This document shows, one piece after another, positions 34,150 to 45,639 of a stretch of 64,000 nt of DNA; positions within the stretch are counted from its first letter, which is position 1, and the number at the start of each line of letters is the position of its first letter. The position numbers were made by a program, and so were the translations under genes. The stretch is from Orientallactaga sibirica (Eukaryota; Chordata; Mammalia; Rodentia; Dipodidae): contig JAEOAD010002183.1 of assembly GCA_036365145.1 (NCBI GenBank), forward strand, positions 62,001 to 126,000, written 5' to 3'. Under the pieces are notes generated by a model, which was not told the DNA's origin, did not search any database, and saw only the letters and a list, made by a program, of their open reading frames with translations.

Positions 34150-34350
34150 GTGGCTGGGGAGATGGCTCAGCAGTTAAAGATGCTTACTTGTGAAGCCTGA
34201 CGGCCTTTGGTTCAGTTTCCAAGCTGCCATCATAAGCCAATTCCCAAATTGTCCACATAAGCCAAAGCCAAAAGCCAAAAGTGGCAGTGACAAGAGGTTC
34301 TGGTGCATCCATACACATGCATGCACACACGCAAATAAAAATATTTTACA
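34150..34350 (+). mobile_element. B2/B3-type SINE, old
   Basis: Head 'ggctggggagatggctcagc' and 'cctttggttcagtttccaag'; tail 'catgcatgcacacacgcaaa' then AATAAAAAT. Inside, an 'aagccaaa' word is repeated about three times (34258-34281). Confidence 0.7.
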
Positions 34351-34943
34351 GGCGATTTTCCTTTCATGACTTAAGTTTACTGGAAACATGTTGAAAGATT
34401 TTTTTCATGTTTCCAAGCACCCCATAGTACATAGATACCTCTCCAAAGTCCCAAAACATTCTGTTCTCCAATCAGTCATTTCTTCCTTTCTACTTCTGGA
34501 ATGCCCTTCCTGCCCTTTCCTGCATTCTTCCTCAGGAAAGGCATTAATAAAGACCCCTGTCCCGCACTGGAGGCTTCGTGACTCCACTCGTTTTTAGCAT
34601 TACACTTCCCAAAAGTTGTACAAACCAGAGAGTTACAAAATGTTAGAACTTGAAGGGACTCCTAGTGGCCAATATAATCAAATTTCCTAAATTGATTCAC
34701 TAGGAAGCTGGATGTGTTGACTTGCCTAAAACTGAGGTGAAACCAGGACAAGATTTCAGATCTATTATCTGCTAACCTGGGGATTTTCAGATGTATTAGA
34801 CAGGAGAGAACACCACAACGTTTTGGAAATAAAACATGTGATAGGAGAAATTAGATAGTGCCCTGTGCATAACAAGTAAGACTTCCTCAAGATTTCTAGC
34901 CTTTCTGAACTTCAAGTTCCTAATTTGTTAGATGGATCCGATC
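34351..34943. other. Unique, with possible CORE-SINE near 34640-34780
   Basis: 'gttagaacttgaagggactc' and 'cctaaaactgaggtgaaac' recall an ancient MIR-like SINE. 'cttctggaatgcccttcctg' near 34495 could be L2. Both are too weak to call separately. Confidence 0.35.
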
Positions 34944-35100
34944 AATGCTTCTTAAACTTTGATATACACACAAACCACCCAGGAATCTTGTTGAACCATG
35001 GTTTCTAATTCAGAGTGCTGAGATAGAGCCCGGTTTCTTTATTTCTAGCCTGGTTTCAGGTGATGCCTATTCTACTGGTCTATGGGCCATCTTTTGACAA
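34944..35100 (+). mobile_element. MER5A DNA transposon fragment
   Basis: 'gcttcttaaactttgatata', 'caaaccacccaggaatcttg', 'ggtttctaattcagagtg', 'caggtgatgcctattctact' in consensus order. The right terminal repeat is decayed. Confidence 0.7.
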
Positions 35101-35939
35101 CAGGGACATAGATGATCCCCAAGCCCACTTTGGGTTTTGCAGCTCTATCATATGATTCCAGGTTGACAATGACAGCATCAAAGGTGTGCAAAAATGTAAG
35201 AGATAACAATTTAAATGTGCCTGTACTTTCCTACACAATTTTACTCATAGTATTGTCTTTTACTTAGGATCAGCATGTATGCTGGTTTGCCTGTGAAAGT
35301 CTTGGTTTGTGCATCGTCCCATTGTGATGAATAGAGCCCCAGAGCTGACCATAGGTGACCATTCTGTGCTTCAGTTGCTCATTATCTGTTCATCAACTGC
35401 ACGAGAGTCCCACTGTTTGGCTATTTCAAGCCAAGGAATAAAGTATGTTCCACATAGTCGTCTACACAGAGTGTCAGGACCTCATGATTTGTGAATTTCT
35501 ATTTTCTCTCCTTACCAACAGCAGACAGAGTTCATGGACTTTTGCCAATAACCTCTTGTGTTCAGCCCGCCCAAGATGTGAGGCCCTGGGAAAAAGTGCA
35601 TGCTGCTTGCTTTGTGGTGACCAGCCCCAAAGCTCACTCAGAGCATTAAAAGCTAAATGGAAAAGACCTCATGGGTGATTTCCCCACTTCCTGTTCTCAC
35701 AGAATCGCTCTGTGGGTGTACAGTTCCCATGCTCAGGGCAGCCTCAGGCAGTGAGCTTCTATGCCCACCTAACTAAAAGTGTGCCACAGGGCTCTGAAAC
35801 TCCAAGCCTAGCCTACTGTTCTTCCTCCCATTTATCTCCCATCTGAGTGCGACTGCAATGCATCCTCTTCAGAGTTATAAGAGGGCTTCAAAATCTCTTA
35901 TTAGCTCTCACCTTCTGTTATTAAGCTAATGGCCTTTGC
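35101..35939. other. Unique sequence, no feature recognised
   Basis: Repeat-free for about 840 bp. Frames of 61 and 77 codons overlap at 35309-35678. No splice or domain support. Confidence 0.45.
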
Positions 35940-36000
35940 TTATTTATCCATTCATTTAATAACTGTTTGCTAAGTGCCTTCTACATGTGACACAAAAGCA
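35940..36000 (-). mobile_element. L2/MIR 3'-end fragment
   Basis: 'atccattcatttaataactg' then 'tgctaagtgccttctacatg' is the reversed end of L2. Sixty bases only. Confidence 0.5.
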
Positions 36001-36132
36001 CACTGCTAGTTTCTTAGCTGAAATTAAGTACTGGATTCAGATTTAGTCAGAAGATCTTAGACCTCAATCGAAAGAAACTGGAAGGTAGTGAGGGGTTTTA
36101 GTAGAATATTGGACAGGTAATAGATGCATGAG

Positions 36133-36470
36133 ACATTCTTTTGTGTGTGTGTGTATGTCCACTTCTGTGTGGTGTGTAAGCATGACTATGTTCAGGTGTG
36201 TGTGGGTATTTGTGGAAGTCAGTAGCTGACATTGGTTGTCTTCTTCATTCACTCTTCATCTTATTTTTTGAGACAGGATCTCTCTCTGAACAGGGAACTC
36301 TCTGATTTACCTATACTAGCAAGTCAACAAGTCCCAGGGATCCTCCTGCCTTGCCTCCCCCATGCTGGGATTATGCCGGGCTTTTACATGGGTGCTGGGG
36401 ATCTGAACTCAGGTAGGTCCCCATCCTTAGGCAGCAAACATATTGCTGACTGAGCCATCTCCTTGCCCCC
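36133..36470 (-). mobile_element. B4-family SINE
   Basis: Starts with a TG run, then 'tttttgagacaggatctctc', 'tgcctcccccatgctgggat', 'ggggatctgaactcaggtag', and ends 'actgagccatctccttgccc'. Near full length. Confidence 0.8.
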
Positions 36471-36654
36471 CTTTTTGAAACCTATGATTGAGCCAGAAGA
36501 TGAACCTAGGTATGAAGAAGGAAAAGGGAGCTATCATTAGTATCAGTCACAGAAGCTTAGCACACCACCTACACTCCTCAAGTGTCTGCTCATTTGTGGA
36601 AAATCTAGGGCACTGGCTTGGCCACCCTTTACTTAAATTACAACCTCCTCCCCT

Positions 36655-37012
36655 CACATGTGACTCAGTTTTCCATTTGTACAACAAAATACCAGAGAAA
36701 ATCAACTTAAAGAAGAAAGATTGATTTGGCTGACAGTTTCAGAAGTTCCAGGCCATAACCCATTGGCTCCATTGTTTGGGGGTCTGTTGTGAGGCAGAAC
36801 ACTGTGAAGGATGCAAGAAGTAGCACAAAGTTGCTCTGGCCTCATGTCAGCTAGAAAACAGAGAGTTAATATTCCCTTCAAGGGCGCTTTTCTCAAAGCC
36901 TAACTTCCTTTCTCGAAGTCCCATATCCTAAAGGGCCCAGCCCCTTCCAATCATGCCAACTTCTGGTGACAAAGCCTTTTCACACATGTGCTTTCAGGGA
37001 ACACTCAAGAGC
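36655..37012 (-). mobile_element. MaLR LTR (MST/ORR1-like)
   Basis: Plus strand reads 'acaacaaaataccagagaaa', 'aagaaagattgatttggctg', 'cagtttcagaagttccaggc', 'ctccattgtttgggggtct', 'gttgtgaggcagaacac', the reversed U5-R-U3 order of an old MaLR LTR. Confidence 0.7.
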
Positions 37013-37044
37013 TAAACACCTCCCAACTCAGATGAACAAACCTC

Positions 37045-37168
37045 TGTATGTTTATGGTTTTCCCCTCCATGCTCAACTTATAGCATGTGGTATAATTCAT
37101 CTGCTTATGATGTTGGTTGCTTTTCTTCCTTCATTACAATATATGCTCCATCAATTTGTTGAATAAAT
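37045..37168 (+). mobile_element. L2 3' end
   Basis: 'caatatatgctccatcaatt' followed by 'tgttgaataaatgg' is the L2 terminus, with a shortened upstream part. Confidence 0.5.
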
Positions 37169-37527
37169 GGCCAAAGCCCACAAAGTGATGTCAGACAGAC
37201 AAAGTTTCATAATGAACTGAAATTTTCACATAATGTCAGACCAACAGAAAAGGATTTTTAAGGAAGTACAAGGAATAAGAAACATAAGTACATGGAGGCT
37301 GGGGATATTGGGTGCAATCTCATGGATGACAGCAAAGTTTATTAAAACAACTCCCATTTACTTCTGGCTTCTCCACGAAGGCAAACAAAATGCAAAGTTG
37401 AAATGGCGGGGCAGAGACAGTAAAACAAAGAATGAACCACAATTTGAAACATGCACTTTGAAGGTGCTCCCGTTTCCAGACCCAGCTGGCTGGCATCCTA
37501 AGTAGTACTAAAAGGTACTTGTAAAAT
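37169..37527. other. Unique sequence, no feature recognised
   Basis: Frames of 90 (plus, 37233-37505) and 99 codons (minus, 37320-37619) overlap; the second runs into a B4, so it is not a gene. Confidence 0.45.
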
Positions 37528-37832
37528 CTTTGTGTGTGTGTGCACGTGCATGTGCATGCCATGATGCACATGTGAAAGTCAGAGGGCAGCCTCAGGTGTT
37601 GGTTCACTTCTTCCACCATGCTTGAGGTAGGGTCTCTTGTTTCCTGTTGTGTAATTCATGCTAGCTGGCCAACAAGCTTCCAGGGATTCTCATGTCTCCA
37701 TCTCCCATCCCACCACAGGCATACTAGGATTAGAGATGTGAGCAACCACATCCCGCTTCCTGAGAGCTCTGGGGATATGAACTCACACTTGTCATTCCAG
37801 CTCTTTTATTTATTGAGCCATAGCCCTAAAGT
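37528..37832 (-). mobile_element. B4-family SINE
   Basis: 'gtgtgtgtgtgcacgtgcat', 'aaagtcagagggcagcctca', 'tgaggtagggtctcttgttt', 'gctagctggccaacaagctt', 'ggggatatgaactcac', ending 'attgagccatagccc'. Ordered and nearly complete. Confidence 0.82.
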
Positions 37833-38590
37833 ACCCCTAAAGGTACTCTTAATCAACATCTTCCATAATAGCAAGTCTGGTAGAGATGCTTTTTTAAGTA
37901 ACTCAATTCTCAGAAGGGAGCAACAATGAAGTATAAGTCATTTATTCACAAGACAATGCAAATATTAACGGAAAGATTAAACCACATACAGTCCCTCACT
38001 GGCTTATTATGTACATTCATAGACATTACCTGGGTGGATGGAAAGTCATTCATCAGCATTTGGGGACATAGTTTTTCACTAAGCTGAGCTTCCTCTCCTT
38101 GTACCATCCTGAAGACCCTAGTTGACAGTCTTATTCACAGCAGCACAATCGTAGACTTTGTTTACTATGAACAGTATATGGCATTCCCCTGACTAATGAC
38201 CCAACAGAAAGGGAAAAAGTGAGTGCAGCATAGTCCAGACCTGGGCTCTCAAGCTGGTGCTGTGTGACCATTTTCTCTTCTAACAGCTCAAAAATGGCCA
38301 AGAAAGCCCAGGTTTCTGCCAAGAATCAATATCACATGACCCATGCAAGAAATTTTGGAAGTAACTAATAAAGAAGATAACATAACATCAAAAGTACCTT
38401 GACAGGGGTGAATCCAAGTAGAAAATCAGCAAGATAGGATTTAGCAAGGTTAAAAGTAACAAAATATCCATGTTACCATCACCAGATGAGAGTGATGTTC
38501 TTAGAGGATTTTTCATCATACTTAGTTGATGGCAAACTTAATGTGATTCGTTATCGTGGCTTTTCCAGATGTGGCTTCTAAGAGAACAAG
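37833..38590. other. Unique, with a possible MIR trace at about 38230-38300
   Basis: 'cagacctgggctctcaagct' and 'gtgctgtgtgaccattttct' then 'ctcaaaaatgg' resemble MIR but are short. Otherwise nothing recognised. Confidence 0.35.
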
Positions 38591-38591
38591 A

Positions 38592-38907
38592 TGCTCGTGG
38601 TGGTCTGAATGTCAGATGTCTCCCATATGCTCTTGTGTTTGAATACTTAATTCCCAGCTGTGGATGGTGTTTGCGTAGGTTGTGGAAACTGTAGGAAGGG
38701 GAGTCCTGCTGGGAGAAGTGTGTCACTGGGAGACAGGTCTTGAGGTTACAGCTGGGCCCCATGTCCTGTTCTCTTTCTTTGCTTCCTGTGGACAGGTGAC
38801 ACTGGCTTCCCACCCTCTGGAACTGTAAGCCAAATTATACCCTCTCTTTCTGTAAGCTGCTTCTGGTTGGATATTTTGTCCCAGCAATGAGAGAGTAACT
38901 GATACGG
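38592..38907 (+). mobile_element. MT/MTD-like MaLR solo LTR
   Basis: Starts 'tgctcgtggtggtctgaatg', continues 'gatgtctcccatatgctctt', 'gaactgtaagccaaattata', 'ttctgtaagctgcttctggt', ends 'gagagtaactgatac'. The consensus AATAAA is mutated to 'aaattata', which would remove its polyadenylation signal. Confidence 0.82.
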
Positions 38908-39538
38908 CGCTCTAAGGCACTATCAAAAGCAGTGTTGTTGGGATCATGGGACGTTAGCAGGCTCAGGAGCATCTGCTCAGGTCACTCACGAGGCACACAG
39001 TGCATGGTGAAATGTGTTGTCAAGCTAAAGCAGTCAACATGAGCGTAATGAGGGCAGGACTTTAGAAAACAGGTGGAATTTGGCTGCAATTAGCGGTCTT
39101 CGAGAAACCTGTCAGTTTATGTCTTGTCCAGTGTGAAAGCTAAATTAGAGGCCTACAGTGACACAGGCAGTTTCTAGCAAGGCAGGGGTGAAGAGGAGAG
39201 CTGAACATTTTGAACAAGGCAGAGAAAAAAAGACTACAAATTTATCTTTTGCACAGGAAAAGGTGAAATGAAAGCACAAGTTGCTGGTACAGATCAGTAG
39301 AAAAATGAGCTTATGCAAAAAGAAGGAGCCTCAGTCTTTTCCATTTTCTCTTATCCATGTGTGGTGATACATATGGGTATGTGTAATAATACCATCAAAA
39401 GCACTACCAATAGAGAGCCTAACAGAGTCAATGTGACAGATGCCAGCCTCTTGTGCCAGAGGTTTTTCTATCAAACAGACTAATGGTATTTGGCTTGCAG
39501 CGTTGATGTGAGGGTTGAACAAGATTATATAGAGAGAG
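38908..39538. other. Unique sequence, no feature recognised
   Basis: No repeat recognised. A 78-codon minus frame at the right edge runs into the ID element. Confidence 0.45.
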
Positions 39539-39620
39539 TTGGGGATGTAGCTTAGTCGTGGAGCCATTCACTTTGTATGAATAGGCTATGGGTTCAGTTT
39601 CTAGCACTAAGAAATAAATT
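39539..39620 (+). mobile_element. ID SINE (tRNA-Ala-derived)
   Basis: 'ttggggatgtagcttagtcg' and 'gggttcagtttctagcacta' with AAATAAA following. The only ID element I can see in the window. The A and B boxes are recognisable; several substitutions. Confidence 0.75.
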
Positions 39621-39684
39621 CTGAGATGTGTGTTTGAAATATACTTTTGTGATATACCTATATACAGGTTGATCTTGGACAGAG

Positions 39685-39900
39685 CACTTGCTATATCCTT
39701 ATATTATCTTATTTAATGCTCAGAACAGCCCTAAGTATAAGTACGAATGACTAGAATCATCTTACAAATGAGAGAACTAATTTTTTGAGTGGTTTAGAAA
39801 TCTGCCCATAGTTGCTCAGGCAAAACAATTTAGAGCCAGTTGGCAAAAGTTAGAATTCTGATTCAGAGATCTTAACCTCTGATAAGATCTTGTACCATCT
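39685..39900 (-). mobile_element. MIR SINE
   Basis: Reversed MIR: 'attatcttatttaatgctca', 'catcttacaaatgagagaac', 'tctgcccatagttgctcagg', 'gaattctgattcagagatct'. Confidence 0.65.
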
Positions 39901-40181
39901 CTAACAATGCCAAGGTACTGGAGAGCCCATCTCACAACTAAGGACGAGTGCCACCACAGAGACGCCTGGGCTTTTGAAGGGCTGAAGATTATGACCAGAA
40001 AGAGGTTATGACCTTCAATGTTAGAAGGAGTAGGAGGCTGGAGTTTTGACGGTCATGCTCCTGGTTAAGTTTGAGAGATCTGGGCAGAAGATGGAAAGAC
40101 AGCTGTAAGAGGGAACATCATAAAGGATTTCCAAGTGAGCTGTTAGGAAATGGAGTGCTAGATCTAAATGCACAACACAAG

Positions 40182-40308
40182 AAGCCAAAGGATCCCAATT
40201 CAGTTCTCCAGGACCCACGTAAGCCAGATGCACAAGGGGGCACATGCATCTGGAGTTTGTTTGCAGAGGCTGGAAGCCCTGGAGCTCCCATTCAGTCTCT
40301 CTCCCTCT
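40182..40308 (+). mobile_element. B2-related SINE, 5'-truncated
   Basis: Begins inside the head at 'gaagccaaaggatcccaatt', then a clean consensus body. The TC tract is short and the tail expands into the next entry. Confidence 0.88.
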
Positions 40309-40312
40309 CAAA

Positions 40313-40359
<47 letters not shown>

Positions 40360-40363
40360 ATTA
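40309..40363 (+). repeat. (AAAT)n microsatellite in a SINE tail
   Basis: Thirteen or so perfect tetranucleotide units, the longest AAAT run in the window. It creates a spurious minus frame of leucine/tyrosine/isoleucine repeats. Confidence 0.97.
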
Positions 40364-40543
40364 CATTTCAAAGCTTGTTTGCATTGTCTGTGAGAAAAAC
40401 AAAGCTGTGGTTCATTAAGCCACTCTTCTCTTTACATTTCATATTGCATATAGGATAACAGATAAAGGTCCTTCAGACCAAAACAAAGACTAGAACAGCA
40501 GAAGACAGCAAAAACTGGGAAAGAAAAAAATAAGCACCTGACC

Positions 40544-41100
40544 TGCTGTGGTTTGGATGTGGTTTGAGTGTGTCCTATAACTTTTGTTTCTTTGTTTGTT
40601 TTTTGAGGTAGGTTCTCATTCCAGTCCAGGCTGACCTGAAATTCACGATGTAATCTCAGGCTGGCCTTGGCCTCCTGAGTGCTGGGATTAAAGGTGTGCA
40701 CCACGCCTGGCCCATGTGTTGAAATTTCATTCCTGTTGTGAGGTATTAAGAAAATGGAAAGTTAATCATGCCTACTATGGTGCTAAGAGGTGGGCCCTTT
40801 GGAAGGTAATTAGGATTAGATAAAGTGATTAGAGTGGAGCCCCTACTGTTGAATCCTGAGAGAGCGGAGGAGAGAGAGAGAAAGAGAGAGAAGGAAAGAG
40901 TCAACATATGCACTAGGCGACTCCTTTCTTACCATGTGATGCTTTTTATGTCTTTGGGACTCTACCAGCAAGAAGGCCATTACCAGATAGCACCCCTCAG
41001 CCTTGTAGCCCCAGAATCCCTGATTAAAATAGACTTCTACTCTTCCAAACTTGCCCATTCTGAGATATTGTGTTATTAGCAACAGAAACTCACTAAGATA
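40544..41100 (+). mobile_element. MST/MLT1-type MaLR LTR with nested B1
   Basis: 'tgctgtggtttggatgtggt' at the start, interrupted by a B1, resuming with 'catgtgttgaaatttcattc', 'ggaaggtaattaggattaga', 'gggactctaccagcaagaag', and ending 'agcaacagaaactcactaa'. A GA patch (40858-40898) lies in the R region. Confidence 0.75.
40577..40712 (-). mobile_element. B1 SINE nested in a MaLR LTR
   Basis: Reversed complete B1: 'tttttgaggtaggttctcat', 'caggctgacctgaaattcac', 'gagtgctgggattaaaggtg', 'caccacgcctggccc'. Confidence 0.92.
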
Positions 41101-41439
41101 AAGCCTGATGGGAAATTCAACCACAGAATGGATTCCAGTTCACTGCATCTGTGGTTTGGGTTACAAGGGACTTTCCTTAGGTCATTAATGATGATTCCAG
41201 GAAACATTTCAGTGGAAGTTGTTTGAACTAACTAGGACATCCCCAGTTTTACTGTGTACTTATCAAGGTAGATATGCTCCCCCAAACCTGTTTATGTTAT
41301 CCTATTTGTTATTGTAATACATGCTTTACTTAAATACTACATGAACCGGTCACAAGAGATTTTTCTACACAAACTGGGTTGAATGATTATGAGTAATCAA
41401 TAAACAAGTAACTGAAATCATGTTCCAGTTAGATGTCAG

Positions 41440-41960
41440 TGTGAACGATAGTTCCAGTAAAGCAGCTGCACCTTCAAACATCCTTCAAGGCTGATCCACT
41501 GCTTAGCATTTCAATGACTGTGGACTGTTGGGATGCTCCAGGTCCCCAGCACAATGATCTTGAGCTCTCTGAGCCCCGTGATGGGCAGTCAAAGCCACCT
41601 CTGTGTCTCAGCTAACATCCTGTGGCTACTAAGTAAATTCTTCTGAAATGTGAGAAGAGACCTCCTAGCTTTCACCAACCTAAAGGCTAAAAGGACATCA
41701 GGTAACAACTGGAGCAAGTACCTGAGGTTTCTCCCTTTGCTGTAACCTGCCTACTTGATGTTTCCACCAATGTATTTGGAAAATGCCTTGGTTTATGACC
41801 TTAGTTTGTTCTTTAACTGTAAAAACTTCATTAAATTATTAATACATTGAAACATAAAGTTTATGGCAACCAAAATCTTTTCCTGAGCCATGATCACTCA
41901 TAGTTGGCTCCAGAATAAATTATTTCTTGCTCCGTTTGTGATGAGAACTGATTTTTTTCA
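41440..41960 (+). mobile_element. Possible ERV LTR
   Basis: 'gagaagagacctcctagct', then 'ttctttaactgtaaaaactt' and 'ggctccagaataaattattt' have the rhythm of a class I LTR (U3, then an AATAAA about 60 bp before the end). No partner copy, and the ends are not defined. Confidence 0.3.
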
Positions 41961-42049
41961 TCAGTGTAGGAAAGGAATGACAAAAGAGAAAATAATTAAA
42001 AACTACCAATTTGTTTCATAAGTTTCAACTATGATCTTTCTCCATTTTG

Positions 42050-42305
42050 AAAATATTTGTTTGTTTATTTAGGATGTGTTGGACATGTACATACTTCAGC
42101 ATGTGCGTGGAGGTCAGTCCTTGCCATATCTGTGGCAGGGTCTCTTGGTGTTCACCGCACTGTTGGTGAGTTTCCAGGAAACTCTCTTGTCTTTGCCTCT
42201 CTTTTTGTTATAGATTCCAGCTTCTGTGTGGGATCAGTAGACCTGAGCTCAGATACTTAGAGCTCTGTGGCAAGAGCTATAACCACTAAGCACCTCCCCA
42301 GCTCA
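42050..42305 (-). mobile_element. B4-family SINE, shortened
   Basis: 'catgtgcgtggaggtcagtc', 'ggcagggtctcttggtgttc', 'gaaactctcttgtctttgcc', 'agacctgagctcagatactt', ending 'ctaagcacctccccagctc'. Confidence 0.7.
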
Positions 42306-42517
42306 TCCATTTTACAGAAACAAAACTATAATTCTTAAGTAGTCTTTAAGTGTGCATTTCAAGTTTTTTAAGATGAAATCCCACTCAGTAAGTGATCACT
42401 GTACATCTTGGATGTAACAGCTCCTGTAGCAGGACTGCCCAATATTGAAGCACTTAGCCTCTTTGGATTGTACTTAATAAATTGTAGGATGGGGACAATC
42501 AAGAAACATCCCTTTCA

Positions 42518-42650
42518 CCAGGAGTGGTAGCTCACGCCTTTAATCCCAGGAGAGAGGTAGGAGGCTCACCATGAGTTCAAGGGTACCCTGAGACTATATA
42601 GTAAATTCCAGGTCAGCCTGGGCTAGAGTGAGACCCTACCTTGAAAAATC

Positions 42651-42678
<28 letters not shown>
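42518..42678 (+). mobile_element. B1 SINE with a long A-tail
   Basis: 'ccaggagtggtagctcacgc' to 'agcctgggctagagtgagac', with about 28 consecutive A at the end. A word like 'tccctttcac' precedes it and 'tcctttcac' follows the tail, a probable target-site duplication. Confidence 0.92.
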
Positions 42679-42682
<4 letters not shown>

Positions 42683-43221
42683 AATCCTTTCACTGTGCCA
42701 CATCCTCCTGGAAATAAACACAATCTCTTTCATGCCCCCTGAAGAAAATTAACTTCTTATAGTTATAAGAGGCTGAGGTCCTGAATCAAATTATTAGGAA
42801 ATAAGTTTAAATTATCTGTTTTAAATCAAAATAATGCTTATATGTTTAAGGCATATACATAATACTTATATGTGTAAGATATGTAGACATCATATTCATT
42901 TAAAACATATAATGTTTCCACTTCTTGCCTATTCGTGATTTTACCAGTAGGCTACTAGTTTTGGTTGTTTAGCTAATGAGTCTTCTGTATGAGTACTTGA
43001 AAGACTTTAGGAAAAGAGAAATATCATAGGGTTACACTCCTGATAAAAGGAATGGTTGAAGGCGCTGTTCCTAATCTTAAGAGGCAGCAGCATTACAGAG
43101 ATAAAATGCCTGAGCTCACACATCTAAAAAAACTATCCTGTTCAAGGAGAATTAGTTTCTTGTATGAGACTCTACATAGAATATTCTATAAGTAGTTGTT
43201 AAATTGAACAAAATGTAACAA
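42679..43221. other. Unique AT-rich sequence, no feature recognised
   Basis: 'cttatatgtttaaggcatat' and 'cttatatgtgtaagatatgt' near 42840-42885 are a loose local repeat. Nothing else. Confidence 0.5.
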
Positions 43222-43465
43222 AGGCAATGTACTATAGTAGAAAGAATAACTGCCTTAGTGCCATGCAAACTTGGGCATAAATCCTGATTCCAACTTATAT
43301 GATATATATAAATTGTCAAGTTACTTCCCAAAGTCTTCATTTTTTTCCTCCATAAAACTATAATAATAATATTTATTTTGAAGGGTTATGAATAAATAAA
43401 ATAGTTTATCTTAAGCTTCTAGCACAGTTTCTGGCATATACTAGACACATAATAAATGATAGTTT
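43222..43465 (+). mobile_element. MIR SINE
   Basis: 'gtagaaagaataactgcctt', 'gtcaagttacttcccaaag', 'ctccataaaactataataat', 'agcttctagcacagtttctg', 'cacataataaatgatag' in MIR order. Confidence 0.75.
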
Positions 43466-44041
43466 CTTTCTCATTTTCTTCTCTGTTCTTTGAGAAACAA
43501 AATAGAAAAAAAAAAGACAATTATCTCTTTAAGCACACTATGTTTTAGTACTATTATATTTTAAGATATGGGTAAAACTATAAAACAAACTCATTTTGAA
43601 TCAAATTGCCACCTGTAGCAGACACTGTGGACATTCTTCCTTGCATATTTGAAAGCCATTTACTTCTGTCTTCCTTGTTAAAAGTCCTCTCTATTTGCTT
43701 AAGGTTGGGTAAATATCTTTCAGCTTCCACAAAGGTCAGCCTAGCCCCCCATCTAGGAGTTGGCCTACATCCAGTCCTTTTGTGGCAGTTTTGATTACCT
43801 GTCATTGAATATTTACGCCTCCTTATGGCCTCCACAAGTATATCCTTTCCTGCCCTATTGATTCTGAACTTGGCATGTCACCAACAGTGTTAACTGCATG
43901 CCTGGGCTTGCTTCTCAGGGAGTTACTGATCTCTACCATACAAAGCTCTATCCTGGGTAACTGGGGTATCATAGGATGTGCTATGTAGGGAACTGAGTCT
44001 CTTGCTCACCTCACAGCTTGCAGCCTAAAGCATACTCATCC
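43466..44041. other. Unique sequence, no feature recognised
   Basis: Frames of 85 (minus) and 62 codons (plus) overlap at 43578-43835. No domain. Confidence 0.45.
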
Positions 44042-44113
44042 TGAAGGAGGGTAAGAGAAGGCTAGCTTTTTGTTTATTATTTATTTATTTATTTATTGAA
44101 AGAGAGAGAGGAG

Positions 44114-44147
<34 letters not shown>

Positions 44148-45535
44148 AATGGGTGCACCAGGGCCTCCAGCCACTGCAAATGAACTCCAGATTCATGTGC
44201 CATCTTGTGCTTCTGGATTACGTGGGTCCTGGGGAGTCAAACCTGGGTCCTTAAACTTAGCAGGCAAGCACCTTAACTGCTAAACCATCTCTTCAGCCCC
44301 AAAGCTAGCTTTTAAAAGGCAGCTTTAGTTAGGGATTAAGGCTCAAAAAGAACCATGAGATGCCACCCCACATGCCACCTCACCTTGGCCTAAGAACAAA
44401 ACACTTGACAAAAATGTCTGATCAAGACCTAGCTATAGCACCCCGTGCTACTCACAGTCTACCCATGTAAAACCAAGGTAACCCACAGCACAACTGTAGT
44501 GGGCTGACCCAAATGGGCTGACCCTCAGGACCATCCTCCAAATTTACTAGCCAATCATACCTTATACCTCATACATTACCTGATCTGATGCTATAAGGGC
44601 TTTAGCCTTCCAGCCCCTCCCCCTCTCGGATGTGACCCTCAGTGTACATGTGTGTGACTCTCTCTTGTTTGGGCCACAAGGATACACATGAATCTGGCTT
44701 CCCCCTGACCCAACCTGGCTGGGTTGGAGGGAGGAACACAAAATTTTCTTGGTTTGCGTGCTTTTCTGCTTGTCTCTGCTTTATAATTTGGGATAACTTG
44801 TCTCTTTTATTTCAGGCATGGTTTTCTTCTGGTCTCTGAATCTACCATGTGCTTAGTTTCTTTATACTCCAAATCTACCACGTGGATGCTCTCACCAGCG
44901 CTAGGTCTGCTACCTGTGTGATTTCTTTACACTCAGGGTAACCATGAGGGTAACTCTCTTCATTACTCATTTCTCCTCTGAATTTCTTGGTCTCTGTTTG
45001 ATATCTGCCCTCCCATTTTTTTTTCCTTGAGATTTACCATTTTCCCTCTTAATTTCTTTAAATACACATGGCAGATGTCATGCGAGTCCTTCCCACGTTT
45101 CCTATATAAGTGCTCAAATTCCACTTTCCACGCACCAGCAGCTTTAATCTCTCTTTAAAAGCCTCAGTTTCTCCCCAGTCCACATGCTCACAGATTTACC
45201 CTAATTTTTCAAAAGCCTCAGTTTCTCTTAAGTCCACATGGGTGTAGCCTACTCCAGTTTCTTCTACCTCAAAACCTCAATTTCTCTTAAACAAGCCTTA
45301 TAAACTATGCAGTGTTTCCACATGAGACTGTGTCTCCTGAACTCCACAATTTGGGATTTCTCCCTTAAATAAACCTCACAATTTGTGATTTTTTCCCTGA
45401 ATAAACTTAGTGAGTCATAATTGATCCTTCTTGAGTCTGTCTTTATCGATTCTTTGTTAAAGGTAGGACAGAAACCAAAACTCAGGGTTCATAAGTTCTA
45501 AGACACCTCCTGCTGAACCTCCAGCTGATCTCAGG
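44042..45535 (+). mobile_element. Long LTR-like repeat, plus copy of an inverted pair
   Basis: About 1.26 kb once the B2 at 44072-44300 is removed. Its reverse complement recurs at 48240-50332: 'ttagttagggattaaggctc', 'catcctccaaatttactagc', 'gcagtgtttccacatgagac' and 'aggtaggacagaaaccaaaa' all have partners in order. A TATA-like 'cctatataagtg' (45101) and AATAAA words (45367, 45401) suggest LTR promoter and poly(A) signals. 'cctcagtttctc' type words recur several times at 45160-45300. Confidence 0.65.
44072..44300 (-). mobile_element. B2-related SINE
   Basis: Complete reversed copy with a long GA run (44101-44140). The target-site duplication 'gctagctttt' is at 44061-44070 and 44304-44313, so the host LTR-like repeat was there first. 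Confidence 0.93.
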
Positions 45536-45639
45536 ATACCTGGGATATAACCATGTACCAGTGTGTGACTCTGAGGTGATCTTATGTTATCTGTTCAGGA
45601 GCAATGGCAATGGCTGACTGATACAGCTATCTCTGCTTA

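Noticed and set aside
39539..39620. tRNA-Ala-like gene
   Set aside because: A and B boxes are present, but the sequence ends in an A-rich tail and fits an ID SINE, not a functional tRNA.
40021..40371. 116-codon minus frame with a leucine/isoleucine/tyrosine repeat
   Set aside because: It is the AAAT microsatellite and a B2 SINE translated.
44101..44140. GA repeats as CRISPR-like or regulatory arrays
   Set aside because: They are the pyrimidine tract of minus-strand B2 SINEs; no spacer structure exists and the genome is a rodent's.
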